A stretch of 64,000 bases of DNA, taken from Hippasteria phrygiana (Eukaryota > Echinodermata > Asteroidea > Valvatida > Goniasteridae). Location: the NCBI GenBank assembly GCA_037893225.1, contig JAZGUH010000554.1:1-64000 (forward strand), read 5' to 3'. Positions 1 to 9,498 of this stretch are shown here, piece by piece. The notes under the pieces were generated by a model. That model had not been told where the DNA came from. It worked only from the letters and a program-made list of their open reading frames with translations, and made no database searches. A program made the translations under genes and the position numbers. The number at the start of each line of letters is the position of its first letter. Within the stretch, counting starts at the first letter, position 1.

Positions 1-100
1 AGTGTAGGGGCCCTCTTTTGTCTTTAACTGTTAGAGTTTTGATGAAATTAGATTCAAGGTTATTTTTTTCTCATTCCAACATTTCTTTTTCATACAACCT
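1..100. repeat. Terminal part of a dispersed element (family also at 18095-18170)
   Basis: The sequence from agtgtaggggccctcttt to ttctcattccaac is an inverted match to 18095-18170, which reads ggaatgagaaaaa ... ctctaaactacacaatc. Another copy of the end lies at 16120-16165. The terminus TGTAG-T-TTAGGG looks like a terminal inverted repeat of a non-autonomous DNA transposon. Only one end lies in the window here. Confidence 0.5.
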
Positions 101-138
101 AACGTTAAAGCAGACTTCTCTTTTTCTATTGACATCTT

Positions 139-475
139 TTTATCGTCGAGCAATCCACAAGGGAAACTGACTAGGTAAATTTGAATACTTTTTCAAAGTG
201 AACAAAGAAACTGGCAGGAGTGGGATTCGAACCTGCGACCTCCGGGTTACCGTACTACTGGCGCTCTACCAACTGAGCTATCTTGCCCCATGTTGGCGGT
301 CTCCCAAATTGTCAGTATCTTAATTTGTTCGGGTGGGCACTAGTCAAAAAGTCATAAACCCAGAATGCCGTATAGCCAGGGATCACACCCAATTTTACAA
401 TTACAATCCGGGAAGCGACATTGTGGGGAACACTCAATCAATGAGGATACGACTTTTTAACTTATAATTCGTCAA
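139..475 (-). repeat. tRNA-containing repeat unit A (tandem with B)
   Basis: A unit of about 326 bp, oriented on the - strand. Its tRNA-like core is at 213-287, about 180 bp of conserved sequence precedes it (in repeat orientation), and about 70 bp follow it. The core has an A box like TAGCTCAGTTGGTAGAGC and a B box GGTTCGAATCC. The end of this unit runs directly into unit B, whose core is 326 bp away, so A and B are head to tail. The anticodon arm of this copy has extra bases, so it is unlikely to be a working tRNA. Confidence 0.75.
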
Positions 476-785
476 ACAATCCACAAGAGAAACTGACTAG
501 GTAAATTTGAATACTTTTTCAAAGTGAACAAAGAAACTGGCAGGAGCGGGATTGGAACCTGCGACCTCCGGGTTACTGTACCGGCGCTGTACCAACTGAG
601 CTATCTTGCCCTATGTTGGCGGTCTCCCAAATTGTCAGTATCTTTGTTCGGGTGGGCACTATAGTCAGAAGTCATAAACCCAGAATGCCGTATATATATC
701 CAGGGATCACGCCCAATTTTATGATCCTGGGAAGCGACATTGTAGGGATCACTCATTGAGGATACGACTTCTTAACTCATAAACA
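476..785 (-). repeat. tRNA-containing repeat unit B
   Basis: Second head-to-tail copy on the - strand, core 539-610. The B box is altered (GGTTCCAATCC on the - strand). The 5' part of the repeat (on the right here) holds the family's conserved blocks: ctgactatagtgcccacc, the proper cccagaatgccg block, and cattgaggatacgac at its outer edge. It is followed within 20 bp by unit C in the opposite orientation, so B and C make an inverted pair. Confidence 0.75.
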
Positions 786-799
786 AAAATTATTTAAGA

Positions 800-1092
800 T
801 TATTCAAATTTACCTTGTCAGTTTCCCTTGTGGTTTATTTGATGAATTATAAGTTAAAAAGTCACATTCTGGTTATATGGGTTTATGACTTCTGACTAGC
901 ACCCCTGAACAAAGATACTGACAATCCGGAAGACCGCCAACATGGGGCAAGATAGCTCAGTTGATAGAGTGCCGGTACGGTATTCCGGAGGTCGCAGGTT
1001 CGAATCCCATTCCTGCCAGTTTTCTTTGTTCACTTTGAAAACATTATTCAAATTTACCTAGTCAGTTTCCCTTGTGGTTTATTTGATGAATG
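800..1092 (+). repeat. tRNA-containing repeat unit C (inverted relative to B)
   Basis: A + strand copy with core 946-1017. It begins with the 3' tail of a preceding unit (attcaaatttacc ... gatgaattataag), then joins the upstream block with an internal deletion, then the tRNA-like core. It ends with the same tail again (1040-1092). This arrangement is what a tandem array with internal deletion would leave. Confidence 0.7.
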
Positions 1093-1185
1093 AAATACAA
1101 TTAACAAAATATTGCCATAGATATCTATAGCACTAGCATTATGTATGTGTATACACGTCTGTGCAAAATTCTATATGAACTAGAT

Positions 1186-1201
1186 GGGGGGGGGGGGGGG
1201 G
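1186..1201 (+). repeat. Poly-G run
   Basis: Sixteen G in a row in the intron upstream of exon 1. It could form a G-quadruplex, and assembly length may be unreliable. Flanking sequence to 1731 is unique intron with no feature I can name. Confidence 0.9.
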
Positions 1202-1731
1202 TGTAAACATTCATCCTATCCCCGACTGTCCGAGGAGGTATATATGTGGAGCTCCGGATATATTATTAGTTGGGCAATAATTCGGAAAGATTTTACTTTA
1301 ATACCCCCACCAAAACCGGTAAGGAACAGCAAATCTTGGAAAATATCTATCCATTTGTGTTCATAATTGTATAAACACTTGGCACAACCTTTAATTTTGA
1401 GAATTTTGTTGGGACATTTTAGTGTAATATAGGGGAAGAAAGTTTGTGTTTTCTGTGTTAGAAGTTCTTGGCACCATGCCATGTACATGTAATAGTCACT
1501 CCAAAGTGTTCATATTCATGTTGATTTCTTCCTAATTAGGCAAATTTTTTACAGATTTTGCGGACATAAATCTTGAAATAACAGGTTGTGCTACATGTTT
1601 AGACAGTTGTTATCACGGAGGGTTGGTTATTTTCCATGATTTTGCTGCTCTTGACCGATTTTGGTGGGGGGTATTAAAGTAAAATCTTTCCAATAATTCA
1701 TATTGGTATGTTTCACTGGTTGTGTTTGTAG

Positions 1732-1965
1732 GTCCTCTGATAATTGACTGCCCACCAAACCAAGTAGCGTACTCATCAGGGGAAGACGTGTCTGTGTCGT
1801 GGACACCACCTTCTTTACAGCAGGAAGTCGGTAGTGTCACCAGGACCAGCACACATTGTCCCGGTACAACCTTCCCACCAGGAAATACAGAGGTCCTGTA
1901 TGCCTTCATTGATGAGTTCAGTGGCCAGGATATGACTTGTCAATTTTTGGTGACGGTGGTTTTGG
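1732..1965 (+). CDS. Receptor exon 1 of window: HYR domain 1
   Basis: A 234-bp symmetric phase 1-1 exon starts after tttgtag and ends before gtaagt. The translation shows the HYR (hyalin repeat) pattern: IDCP near the start, a V-S-W-TPP strand, FPPGNTEVLYAF, then a D-x2-G turn and the closing C-x-F-L-V-T-V strand. HYR is an Ig-fold-like extracellular module used in adhesion proteins. An extra Cys before PGTTFPPG is not typical of the family. Symmetric exons of this kind are easily duplicated, which fits the three HYR units here. A preceding phase-1 exon must lie upstream of the window. Confidence 0.85.
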
Positions 1966-2435
1966 GTAAGTTGAAAATAATGATAAAGGTTTCTGAATAA
2001 AATGAAGTCAACATCATGGGATCCACGGAAAAAAATTAACTATAGTGGTTGTTTGCTTATACCTGTATTGGTCCTGTAATAAAGGTACATGTTTGTTTTG
2101 CACACAATAATTTGGGAGCCAAAGAGAATGTTTGGTATAGCCAAATGTTCGGTATATAGCAGTGTTTGTTATGTAGCCAAGTTGTACTGTACAGAATTCA
2201 ATGAATTAAAATTACACACAATCAAAACATTTGTTTTCTTACATTCGGTATTTTGAACACCCCACCACCAAGTGTTTAAAGCAGTCAGGAGTATGCTCAG
2301 ATGCTTTATGACCAAGGCTCTCACAACAAATATTGGATATTAGCCGGCGCTGGCAAATGTTCTAAAAGGATTTTTGCAGAGTCTTCTCTGATTGATTACT
2401 ATCAATGACGTAATTCACTTGTCAATTTACACCCA
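1966..2435. other. Intron, nothing recognised
   Basis: AT-rich intron between receptor exons 1 and 2. I see no open frame with coding character, no clear terminal repeats and no RNA gene in this part. Confidence 0.5.
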
Positions 2436-2660
2436 GTGCCACGGCTGAGTGGATAGCGCATTTGATACATGTCAGAGTGAAGGGTTACGAGTTCGATCCT
2501 ATATAGAGAAATCAATTATTTGTTTCTCCCCTATCTTTTCGTGTTTATTTTTGTTTTGCAGTTTTTCTCTTGAAAGAATATATAAGCAAGTTTCAGCATT
2601 TTTCTTTTCCAAATTTAGGGTTTTGAGGCCGGATTTCTTTTCAAGGTAAAAATGTCAGGG
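2436..2660 (+). repeat. Second type of tRNA-derived SINE
   Basis: At 2436-2500 a tRNA-like head reads GTGCCACGGCTGAGTGGATA with an A box and GAGTTCGATCC as a B box. It is followed by a tail (aaatcaattatttgtttctcccc ...) that recurs at 39205-39330 without the head. Head plus a shared tail is the layout of a tRNA-derived SINE. It differs from the 326-bp unit. Confidence 0.6.
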
Positions 2661-2711
2661 AAAACATTTCATGGAAAAACAATCATGCTTTCAAAACATT
2701 GTTACAGAACA

Positions 2712-2872
2712 TTTTAACCCTAACCCTGCCAGACGCAGCACCTAGAGTGCATGTGTGTTGACAGCTCCACTTTGCTGCAATCTGCACACAAGTCAATGTG
2801 ACAAAGTATGCAATCTGATGATGCGTCTGGCAGGGTTTCTAGCCAAAATACCCTGGAGGGTTAGGGTTAAGG
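2712..2872. repeat. Small foldback (MITE-like)
   Basis: The left arm ttttaaccctaaccctgcc plus agacgcag is repeated inverted at the right as tgcgtctggcaggg and ggttagggttaa. The right arm is split by a 22-bp insertion. It is a 160-bp stem-loop with no coding capacity. Confidence 0.65.
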
Positions 2873-3262
2873 TATTTTCATGGTAAATGTTCCACCGGCT
2901 TGTCCAGCTTGCAATGGTTTCTCCAGTTCGGGTGTTTGAGCGTGAAACTCTGCTCTCCGCCTGTTCCCACCAATATACTCTAGCTATACCTAGATGTAGA
3001 AAGAAAAGCTATATGCCAATAGCTTTTTCCCTCGTTCTGTATCTCTATGGAATTCTTTGCCTGGTACATGTTTCCCTTCATCTTACGATCTTTCCTACGT
3101 CTTTGATTCTTTTCTTTTCCCTTTCTAGCTCCATACAAATGTACATACCTTAAGCCTTTCTTGGGGCGAACTTGCATAAAAGAAACCAGAATGTGTGCTT
3201 ACACAAAGAAAGCATTCAGAGTGTTAATATATATCTTCCTCCATGGCTGCTTTTGCCCTCAG

Positions 3263-3508
3263 ACAACACACCACCAGTAATACGTGGCTGTAATAACATC
3301 ACGGATAGGGCTCCCATGGGCACAGACAGTGTGCCAGTCATCTGGGATGAGCCCCTTGTGTCTGACAATATGGAAGGTGTCCGCTTGAGATATCGCAGCC
3401 ACAGCCCGGGCGACAGCTTCCCATTTGGAACAAATGTGGTCACTTACGTGTATGAAGACTTGGCAGGCAACCGCGCCAATTGTTCATTTGTTGTTACGAT
3501 TGTTGAAG
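3263..3508 (+). CDS. Receptor exon 2: HYR domain 2
   Basis: A 246-bp phase 1-1 exon follows a ccctcag acceptor and precedes gtaaga. It encodes a second HYR unit: PPVIRGC at the start, VPVIWDEP, GDSFPFGTNVVTYVYEDLAG, and the ending NCSFVVTIVE. This is the best match of the three to the HYR consensus (FP-x-G-x-V-x-Y, D-x-AGN, C-x-F-x-V-x-V). NIT and NCS are possible N-glycosylation sites. It joins exon 1 through a split Asp codon. Confidence 0.88.
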
Positions 3509-3633
3509 GTAAGATGGATTCCCTCTAACCTGATCCGCCCCTAGTATGAAGTTTGGTGATACATGTAGTTGGGCCCATGGGTTGAGAATGACAGAGGACA
3601 TAATCATTATCTTGATACAACAGGCGCTTGCAA

Positions 3634-4717
3634 TAAGCCTGTTCGATATGACGATATTTCCCGATATTTCGATATTTTTTTCATATCGAAAATCGTATCG
3701 GCCCCTTTAAAAAAAAACGGAATATCGGGGAATTCGATATACCGAAGAATATCGCGATATATGTTCCTTTTGGCCGCATTACGTGTGGATTTGTCCAGTT
3801 TACTTTGCTCGAAATTCCAGTTATTTCCAATTATTGGACGGTAGAATAGTATATAATGTATCATGATGTACAATGGAGGAATAAAAAAATACATACATGC
3901 ACTAAATGTGTCTTTCTTTGACCGTTTTCTAAACCCCGACATGACATCTCCGCTCCGCGCGATTTACCTTCCGAGCGCTTTACCCTCCGCGCCGTACGTT
4001 GTCAAGTGCAAACAACGTCTTATTCCCAGTGTACAATATACCTACACGCTTGCGAACTCATCTTGAGATCGAGGGGTATGGCAATTGTTTGCAATAAGGT
4101 CAACCCCTGTAGCGCATCTGCGCGTGCGCGTTGCTTTGTTGCTAGCCTTGGTCAAGTGCAAGCAACCGCACTGAATGCCACCGTCTTTCCCCAGTGTACA
4201 ATTAGGCACACGCAGTTTAGGTGTAGTTACGTGTAGCGAACTGCGCCGCGTCTTGAGAAAAGATTAAAACACGTGCCGCGCATCCATTGTACATTGTGCA
4301 ATGTCATGTCGTCTTCACAAAATATACGACACGATCGTTTGTTGACAGCTCGCATGTGATCGTCCATGGTATTATCATCTGTGTTACTAATCAACAATGC
4401 TGAAATAGAAACAAACGCTAGTCTTTCTGGAGTGCCATAAAGTAGCCAACTGAAGGTAAATGTCGTAAAACTCCAAATACTCAACGAGCGAAGGGAAGCT
4501 TTGTCAAACCGGCCCCGTTCCTGCCGCTCAATCCCGGCGGGCCCGATCCCGGCGGTGGCCCCGATCTCATGATGCCGTGGTGACTTCCGTCATGTATTTT
4601 TTTATTCCTCCGTTCTTCCGGTAATGAAAAAGTGACGTCATCACGATAATATCGAATATCGCGATATTTTTCTGCCGATATTTCGGTATCAAAATAAATG
4701 GATATCGAACAGCCTTA
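3634..4717. mobile_element. Non-autonomous hAT-like transposon 1 with 8-bp TSD
   Basis: The ends are inverted: TAAGCCTGTTCGATAT on the left and the reverse complement of TAAGGCTGTTCGATAT on the right. An identical 8-bp duplication, GCTTGCAA, flanks the element at 3626-3633 and 4718-4725. An 8-bp target duplication is the hallmark of the hAT superfamily. The body is rich in CGATAT steps near both ends and has no transposase frame. It lies in the intron between receptor exons 2 and 3. Part of its interior recurs near 16400-16500 and 17490-17540. Confidence 0.8.
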
Positions 4718-4725
4718 GCTTGCAA

Positions 4726-4945
4726 AAAAATGTTGATCGATTGGTCCATAATATCGATCGCCGCACGTACATATAAAACACTGGCTTGCTTTGCGTGCAA
4801 CTTTTTTACCAGCGCAGCATGCAGTTTTTTCACGTGTCAGCTATGCGTGAAACAATTTGATTGGTGAGACTCGAATATTCAGTCAAATTACCCAGTTTCG
4901 AATAATCGTCAGTACTACATTATTTGAAAATGAACAGCCCTGTTG
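4726..4945. mobile_element. Fragment of hAT-like element
   Basis: This segment ends with gaaaatgaacagccctg, the same end as the element at 24293-24780, and its interior (gatcgattggtcc, gcaaagc) matches that element in inverted orientation. It abuts the TSD of element 1 and lacks its other terminus, so it is a remnant. Confidence 0.5.
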
Positions 4946-5165
4946 TGCATATATTGATACTTAAGAGCAGACCTGCAAAATATACATGTAGGTCCTCAAT
5001 TGTTCAGATGTCTTTAGTTGGAAATCATGCACAAAACCAATGAGGGCAATTGTAAAGTTAAATGTACTAACAAAAGAAGCCATCGGAAGGACAATGGGAA
5101 ATCCTTGATATATACTATAAACAAACCAGGTTGTGTGTGTGGGTGGGGCTGGGGTTACAAGATTA

Positions 5166-5263
5166 CCATGCCATGCCATGCCATGCAATGCCATGCTATG
5201 TTCCATGCCATGCCATGTTCCATGCCATGCCATGTTCCATGCCATGCCATGTTCCATTCCATG
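5166..5263 (+). repeat. CCATG minisatellite
   Basis: Simple tandem repeat of CCATG with interspersed TTCCATG variants, about 98 bp. It gives spurious open frames in several registers. Confidence 0.9.
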
Positions 5264-5998
5264 CACTAGTATTGGGCGGTGGAACTGCAAGTCCAATCTT
5301 TTCAAGAACCAGGTACTCGCTATGCTCGGTTCCGGCTCCAAAAGAATCGGTTCCATAGTAAATTACCATCCTCTATGCACAAAGCCCAGAGCCGAGAATC
5401 GGTTTCACAGGAATTTAATCATGCAAAGACAAGTCAAAACAAGTCAAAACAATGGCGGGAAAAACCACACAGATTTGTCACGGAGAGTCGGAGACAAACC
5501 GCTCGGCAGATGCAGAGCCCTTTGCGGTCACGAGGCCTTTGAACCCGATACTGGCCCTGTACCATAGATAATAAACGTATTGAATGACACAAAACTGGGG
5601 CATGGGCATTACCGTGACTTGTTCACTCGGAGCCGGGTATTCCAGCACTCAGAGCCGGTTCCAAGTACCTGTATGCCCACAGTACAGCAGAGATTGAGTG
5701 TCACTCAGTCACAGGAGCCAAGCTTGCTCATCTAGTGCTACACGGTCGGCGGTCCTCGCGGTAAATAAAATCATAGGCAAGGAACAGAAAATAAAGTAGT
5801 AAACGCTAAGTTTACTTTTGATAACACAATCACCATAGTTTCACAGGAAAAAAGACACATTTGAAACCAAGTGGAATAACATGCATTGCACGTCAAAATC
5901 CACGGAACACATGGACCTCACAAGGTGACACCTTTTATTTCAATGGCTTATGTTTTTCATTGAATTTTCCGGAAGCCGGTTCCGACTCGTATTCCTCC
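5264..5998. other. Intron between two tandem arrays
   Basis: It holds GGTTCC-rich sequence similar in style to the hAT-like element at 40943-41525, and AT-rich filler. No terminal repeats or coding exon could be fixed. Confidence 0.35.
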
Positions 5999-6831
5999 GA
6001 ATGCCCAGCCGTATGCCCTGCCGTATGCCCTGCCGTGTGCCCTGCCGTGTGCCCTGCCGTGTGCCCTGCCGTGTGCCCTGTCGTGTGCCCTGCCGTGTGC
6101 CCTGCCGTGTGCCCTGCCGTGTGCCCTGCCGTGTGCCCTGCCGTGTGCCCTGCCGTGTGCCCTGCCATGTGCCCTGCCGTGTGCCCTGCCGTGTGCCCTG
6201 CCGTGTGCACTGCCATATGCCCTGCCGTGTGCACTGCCGTATGCCCTGCCGTATGCCCTGCCGTATGCCCTGCCGTATGCCCCGCCGTATGCCCCGACGT
6301 ATGCTCCGCCGTATGCCCCGCCAGATGCCCCGACGTATGCCCCGACGTGTGCCCCGCCGTGTGCCCCGCCGTGTGCCCCGCCGTGTGCACCGCCGTGTGC
6401 ACCGCCGTGTGCACCGCCGTGTGCACCGCCGTGTGCACCGCCGTGTGCACCGCCGTGTGCACTGCCGTGTGCACTGCCGTGTGCACTGCCGTGTGCACTG
6501 CCGTGTGCACTGCCGTGTGCACTGCCGTGTGCACTGCCGTGTGCACTGCCGTGTGCACTGCCGTGTGCTCTGCCGTGTGCACTGCCGTGTGCCCTGCCGT
6601 GTGCCCTGCCGTGTGCCCTGCCGTGTGCCCTGCCGTGTGCCCTGCCGTGTGCCCTGCCGTGTGCCCTGCCGTGTGCCCTGCCGTGTGCCCTGCCGTGTGC
6701 CCTGCCGTGTGCCCTGCCGTGTGCCCTGCCGTGTGCCCTGCCGTGTGCCCTGCCGTGTGCCCTGCCGTGTGCCCTGCCGTGTGCCCTGCCGTGTGCCCTG
6801 CCGTGTGCCCTGCCGTATGCCCTGCCGTGAC
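5999..6831 (+). repeat. 12-bp tandem array, about 69 copies
   Basis: About 830 bp of a 12-bp unit (GCCCTGCCGTGT) runs without a break. Variants occur in blocks: CCGTATGCC types near 6235-6350, CACCGCCGTGTG near 6385-6460, GCACTGCCGTGT near 6461-6590, and near-identical GCCCTGCCGTGT on the flanks. Because the unit is a multiple of three and lacks stops, several frames on both strands are open and would give simple repeats such as CPAV, HTAG or GRAH. It sits in the intron before receptor exon 3. Block structure suggests local homogenisation. Confidence 0.95.
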
Positions 6832-6886
6832 ATTCAAAAACGTTCTCATTCATTGTCTTAGAAATTACTGAGTAATATTTTAATTA

Positions 6887-6985
6887 GGGTACGGGTCCTC
6901 AATTCCATAATCTGGAACCGGTTTCTGACCTTAGCAGTCAGGCACTTGGGTACCCGGTTCGGATGCACATGCACAGCCCTATAGA
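6887..6985. mobile_element. hAT-like terminal fragment
   Basis: The sequence tctggaaccggtttctgacc ... gggtacccggttc ... gatgcacatgcacagcccta matches the right end of the element at 40943-41525. Its left end is not found nearby, so this is a remnant lying 3' of the 12-bp array. Confidence 0.5.
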
Positions 6986-7038
6986 AACCAAGTAATGTTG
7001 TGCCAACACTGTTTTCCGCATGATCTTCTTGTTTGCAG

Positions 7039-7293
7039 AGCGCTTTGATCCCATTAGTGTAATAAACTGCCCAGTCAATGGAATCAGCCTGGCCATAGAT
7101 GTCATCATGTCAACGCCCGGCTCTACAGTGGGCTTTGCCCCCATAGTGGAAGGTCCAGAGACACGCGTACATCGGGTACCTGGCGATGAAGATGATCTTG
7201 ATGTTGGCGTGACCCATGTTGTGTACACATTTGTTGACCTGAATAATGAAGCAAACACGGCAACCTGTGAATTCAATGTGACCATAATTCCTC
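7039..7293 (+). CDS. Receptor exon 3: HYR domain 3 (divergent)
   Basis: A 255-bp phase 1-1 exon follows ttgcag and precedes gtgagt. It keeps the HYR edges (ISVINCP at the start; VVYTFVDLNNEANTATC and EFNVTIIP at the end), but the middle is degenerate: the usual W-x-x-P strand is replaced by GFAPIVEGPET. The reading frame and splice phases are intact. NVT is a possible glycosylation site. The exon lies just downstream of the 12-bp tandem array, which is therefore intronic. Confidence 0.82.
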
Positions 7294-7466
7294 GTGAGTA
7301 TCAAATCGTACTTTTACCATTTGTTTCCTTTTAGTAAGATATTTATAGCATGCTTTCATAATAATACCGGTCCACATTATTACTCATGGATAAGAACAGA
7401 TTTACAAAATGTACAAGTGAAAAGTGTAATCCCAAAGTTTACCAATGAGGTAGAAAACATCTTTAG

Positions 7467-7680
7467 CCGTGTTTCCATTGGACTTATTTTTGTCAATCTA
7501 CCACGACTTTTCTTTAGAATGACAAAATTAAGACCAATGGAGACGCGCAGTAAACTAACATCCCTTTCGACTTACTGTGACCTTGCTGTAAAACAACCAG
7601 GCCGAAAGTAGTCACGGAAGATATCCGCGCGGCCTCTGAAAGTTATTAGGGACGATGAAAAGTCCAATGGAAACAGCCCC
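7467..7680. repeat. Foldback element
   Basis: Left end ccgtgtttccattggactt and right end aagtccaatggaaacagccc are inverted repeats enclosing about 170 bp with no coding capacity. It is likely a small non-autonomous DNA transposon in the intron after exon 3. Confidence 0.6.
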
Positions 7681-8530
7681 TCTGTGTAGAACTATCGCGA
7701 CCATGCGGAAACCACCGTGTAAACAATGCTACTTCCTGTATCGCATCAACTACACAGCAAGTATCGCTAGCATGCACGTGGAAATGGTGGTATGGTTCCC
7801 TGTCTCCTTGTGTTTACCTGTGATTACATGTACCTGTGTACAGTGCAGTTGTGCTAGTTTGCAGCGGAGCAAACTGACCGACGATTGGCCACGTATGTGC
7901 ATACAACAGCTACGTTTTTCATCCGTTCACTGCTTGAAACATGGCAGAATTGATCATTTTGTGCGAGGTTTAATTGGGTTAGATGTCAGTGAAAATGTTG
8001 GGGAAGGCAGAGAAGAATTTCGAGGAGAACTGCCTCAATATGGAGGCACACATGCGGGAGTTTACACCATCCCTTCCCATTGAAACCCTCTTGGTGTTCG
8101 CGAGACCCCCCAAATCGTGATCGGCCCAATCAGTTTTTGAGTGGCACCAGTTCTTTCTTTTGGAACTACCACCAGTAGCGTCTGCTTTTTTTTCCTTTTT
8201 TTTTGAGGTCTTGGAACTCGGCGGTACGACATTTGAAGACGATGCCATATTTTCTACACTAGACTAGACTGATCTTTTCGCGAGCACGTCGGTATGTGTA
8301 CATGTATGGTAGCCGACTATACAATGCAATTTAGCGCGCGAAAAATTATGCTACATGTAGGTCGCCACGTCTATCCTGTTTAGGTCAAAGGTGATTGTGC
8401 ACACATGTGACATTCTGACGGATGGCACATGAAATAACTGAATTAAATGTTACGAGAGGTTTTTCGTCAATATGACGAAAAAAGCTGCTCCTCAAGGATG
8501 TTTATGATGTGCATCGTATAAATCCATATT
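7681..8530. other. Intron, nothing firmly recognised
   Basis: Open frames here (for example 7655-8083 on + and 7979-8248 on -) have biased, low-complexity composition and no domain I recognise. A transposon remnant is possible, because cccattgaaaccc near 8075 echoes the neighbouring foldback. Confidence 0.3.
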
Positions 8531-8800
8531 CTAGCACACATACAAGTAAATATGGCTCGGGTGAAAGTGTGGCCACATCCCGAGATTTAACCCAATCGGA
8601 CCTGTAGTTCTAAAGATTTAGGCCTTAGAAAAATGCACCTTTAATGTGACGTCATATATCACGTGATGACGTCATCATTTCGTCAGTTTAGTTTGCATCT
8701 ATCACACATCATGGTCTTAGCACATACCGAAATTCAGCCCAATCGGACCTGTAATTCTGTAGATGTAGGCCTTAAAAAATGCACCATTAATCACGTTGGA
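8531..8800. repeat. TGACGTCA-palindrome repeat, copy 1
   Basis: It contains the family blocks caatcggacctgtagttct and aaaaatgcacctttaatgtg, followed by several TGACGTCA or TGACGTCAT sites and CACGTGATG. The same block order occurs near 25060-25170 and 61150-61340. A second partial unit (caatcggacctgtaattct ... aatgcaccatta) follows at 8738. TGACGTCA is the palindromic CRE/ATF core. Confidence 0.65.
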
Positions 8801-8965
8801 ATTGTCTGAAATCATAGTCACGAGATGGCGCTATACACATTTCCAGCTCAGACACTTTAGCAGAATATCTAAATTCCACCTCATTCTTGGAAATTCTGCA
8901 ACCGCTAAGGTTGTCTGCTGCCCTCAACACATTGGTAGATATGCCCTAACGTGCGGGATGAATTA

Positions 8966-9145
8966 AGGGCTGGTCACACTGGCCACGATAAACGACGACG
9001 ATAACGAAAACGATGAGAATGAACTTCACCGATTGGTGCAATTGTCACGCGTGTAATACGCGCGCGTTCCACCTACCAATAGAAAGCGTTTATTCGCATA
9101 GTTTTCGTTTTCGTTATCGTTATCGTGGCCAGTGTGACCAGCCCT
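8966..9145. repeat. Foldback (MITE-like) with 25-bp perfect terminal repeats
   Basis: AGGGCTGGTCACACTGGCCA plus CGATA at the left is exactly inverted at the right end. Inner arms are rich in CGATAACGAAAACG. The loop carries CGCGCG. No coding capacity. It lies about 40 bp from the presumed 3' end of the LINE. Confidence 0.8.
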
Positions 9146-9498
9146 GTAGACTACTTCCCGCACCATACGTTATATCCTAATCCTATTTTTAAGTTTCGGG
9201 GACTTCTAAAGTCCCCGGGGTAGGATAGCCACGCTATACCTAGAATCGTGAGGCTTCGAGCCCCCCTACCCCTGACTACATTTGAACACCAAAAAACAAA
9301 CACAAAACAAGAACATTACACGAAGACAGTGTAGCCTCGCTACCCATGCATTACCATGAGGGGGTACGACCCCCCCTGTCTTCAACCAAAACGGTGAACT
9401 AAAATATCACAAGGAACAAGCAGTAAACAAGACGTATAAGAACAAGCAGGTAAAAGACGGGAGACAGAAGCTCCATGAAATGAGTCAGTCAAGGGACT

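Noticed and set aside
5999..6831. CRISPR array
   Set aside because: Animal genome, contiguous 12-bp units without spacers, no cas genes.
5861..6871. Long open frames of about 300 residues on both strands (CPAV, HTAG, TRQG repeats)
   Set aside because: They are forced by a 12-bp stop-free tandem unit; no splice context and the array is intronic.
7655..8248. Small proteins of 142 aa (+) and 89 aa (-)
   Set aside because: Low-complexity, no splice sites fitting the receptor, no domain; likely repeat-derived.
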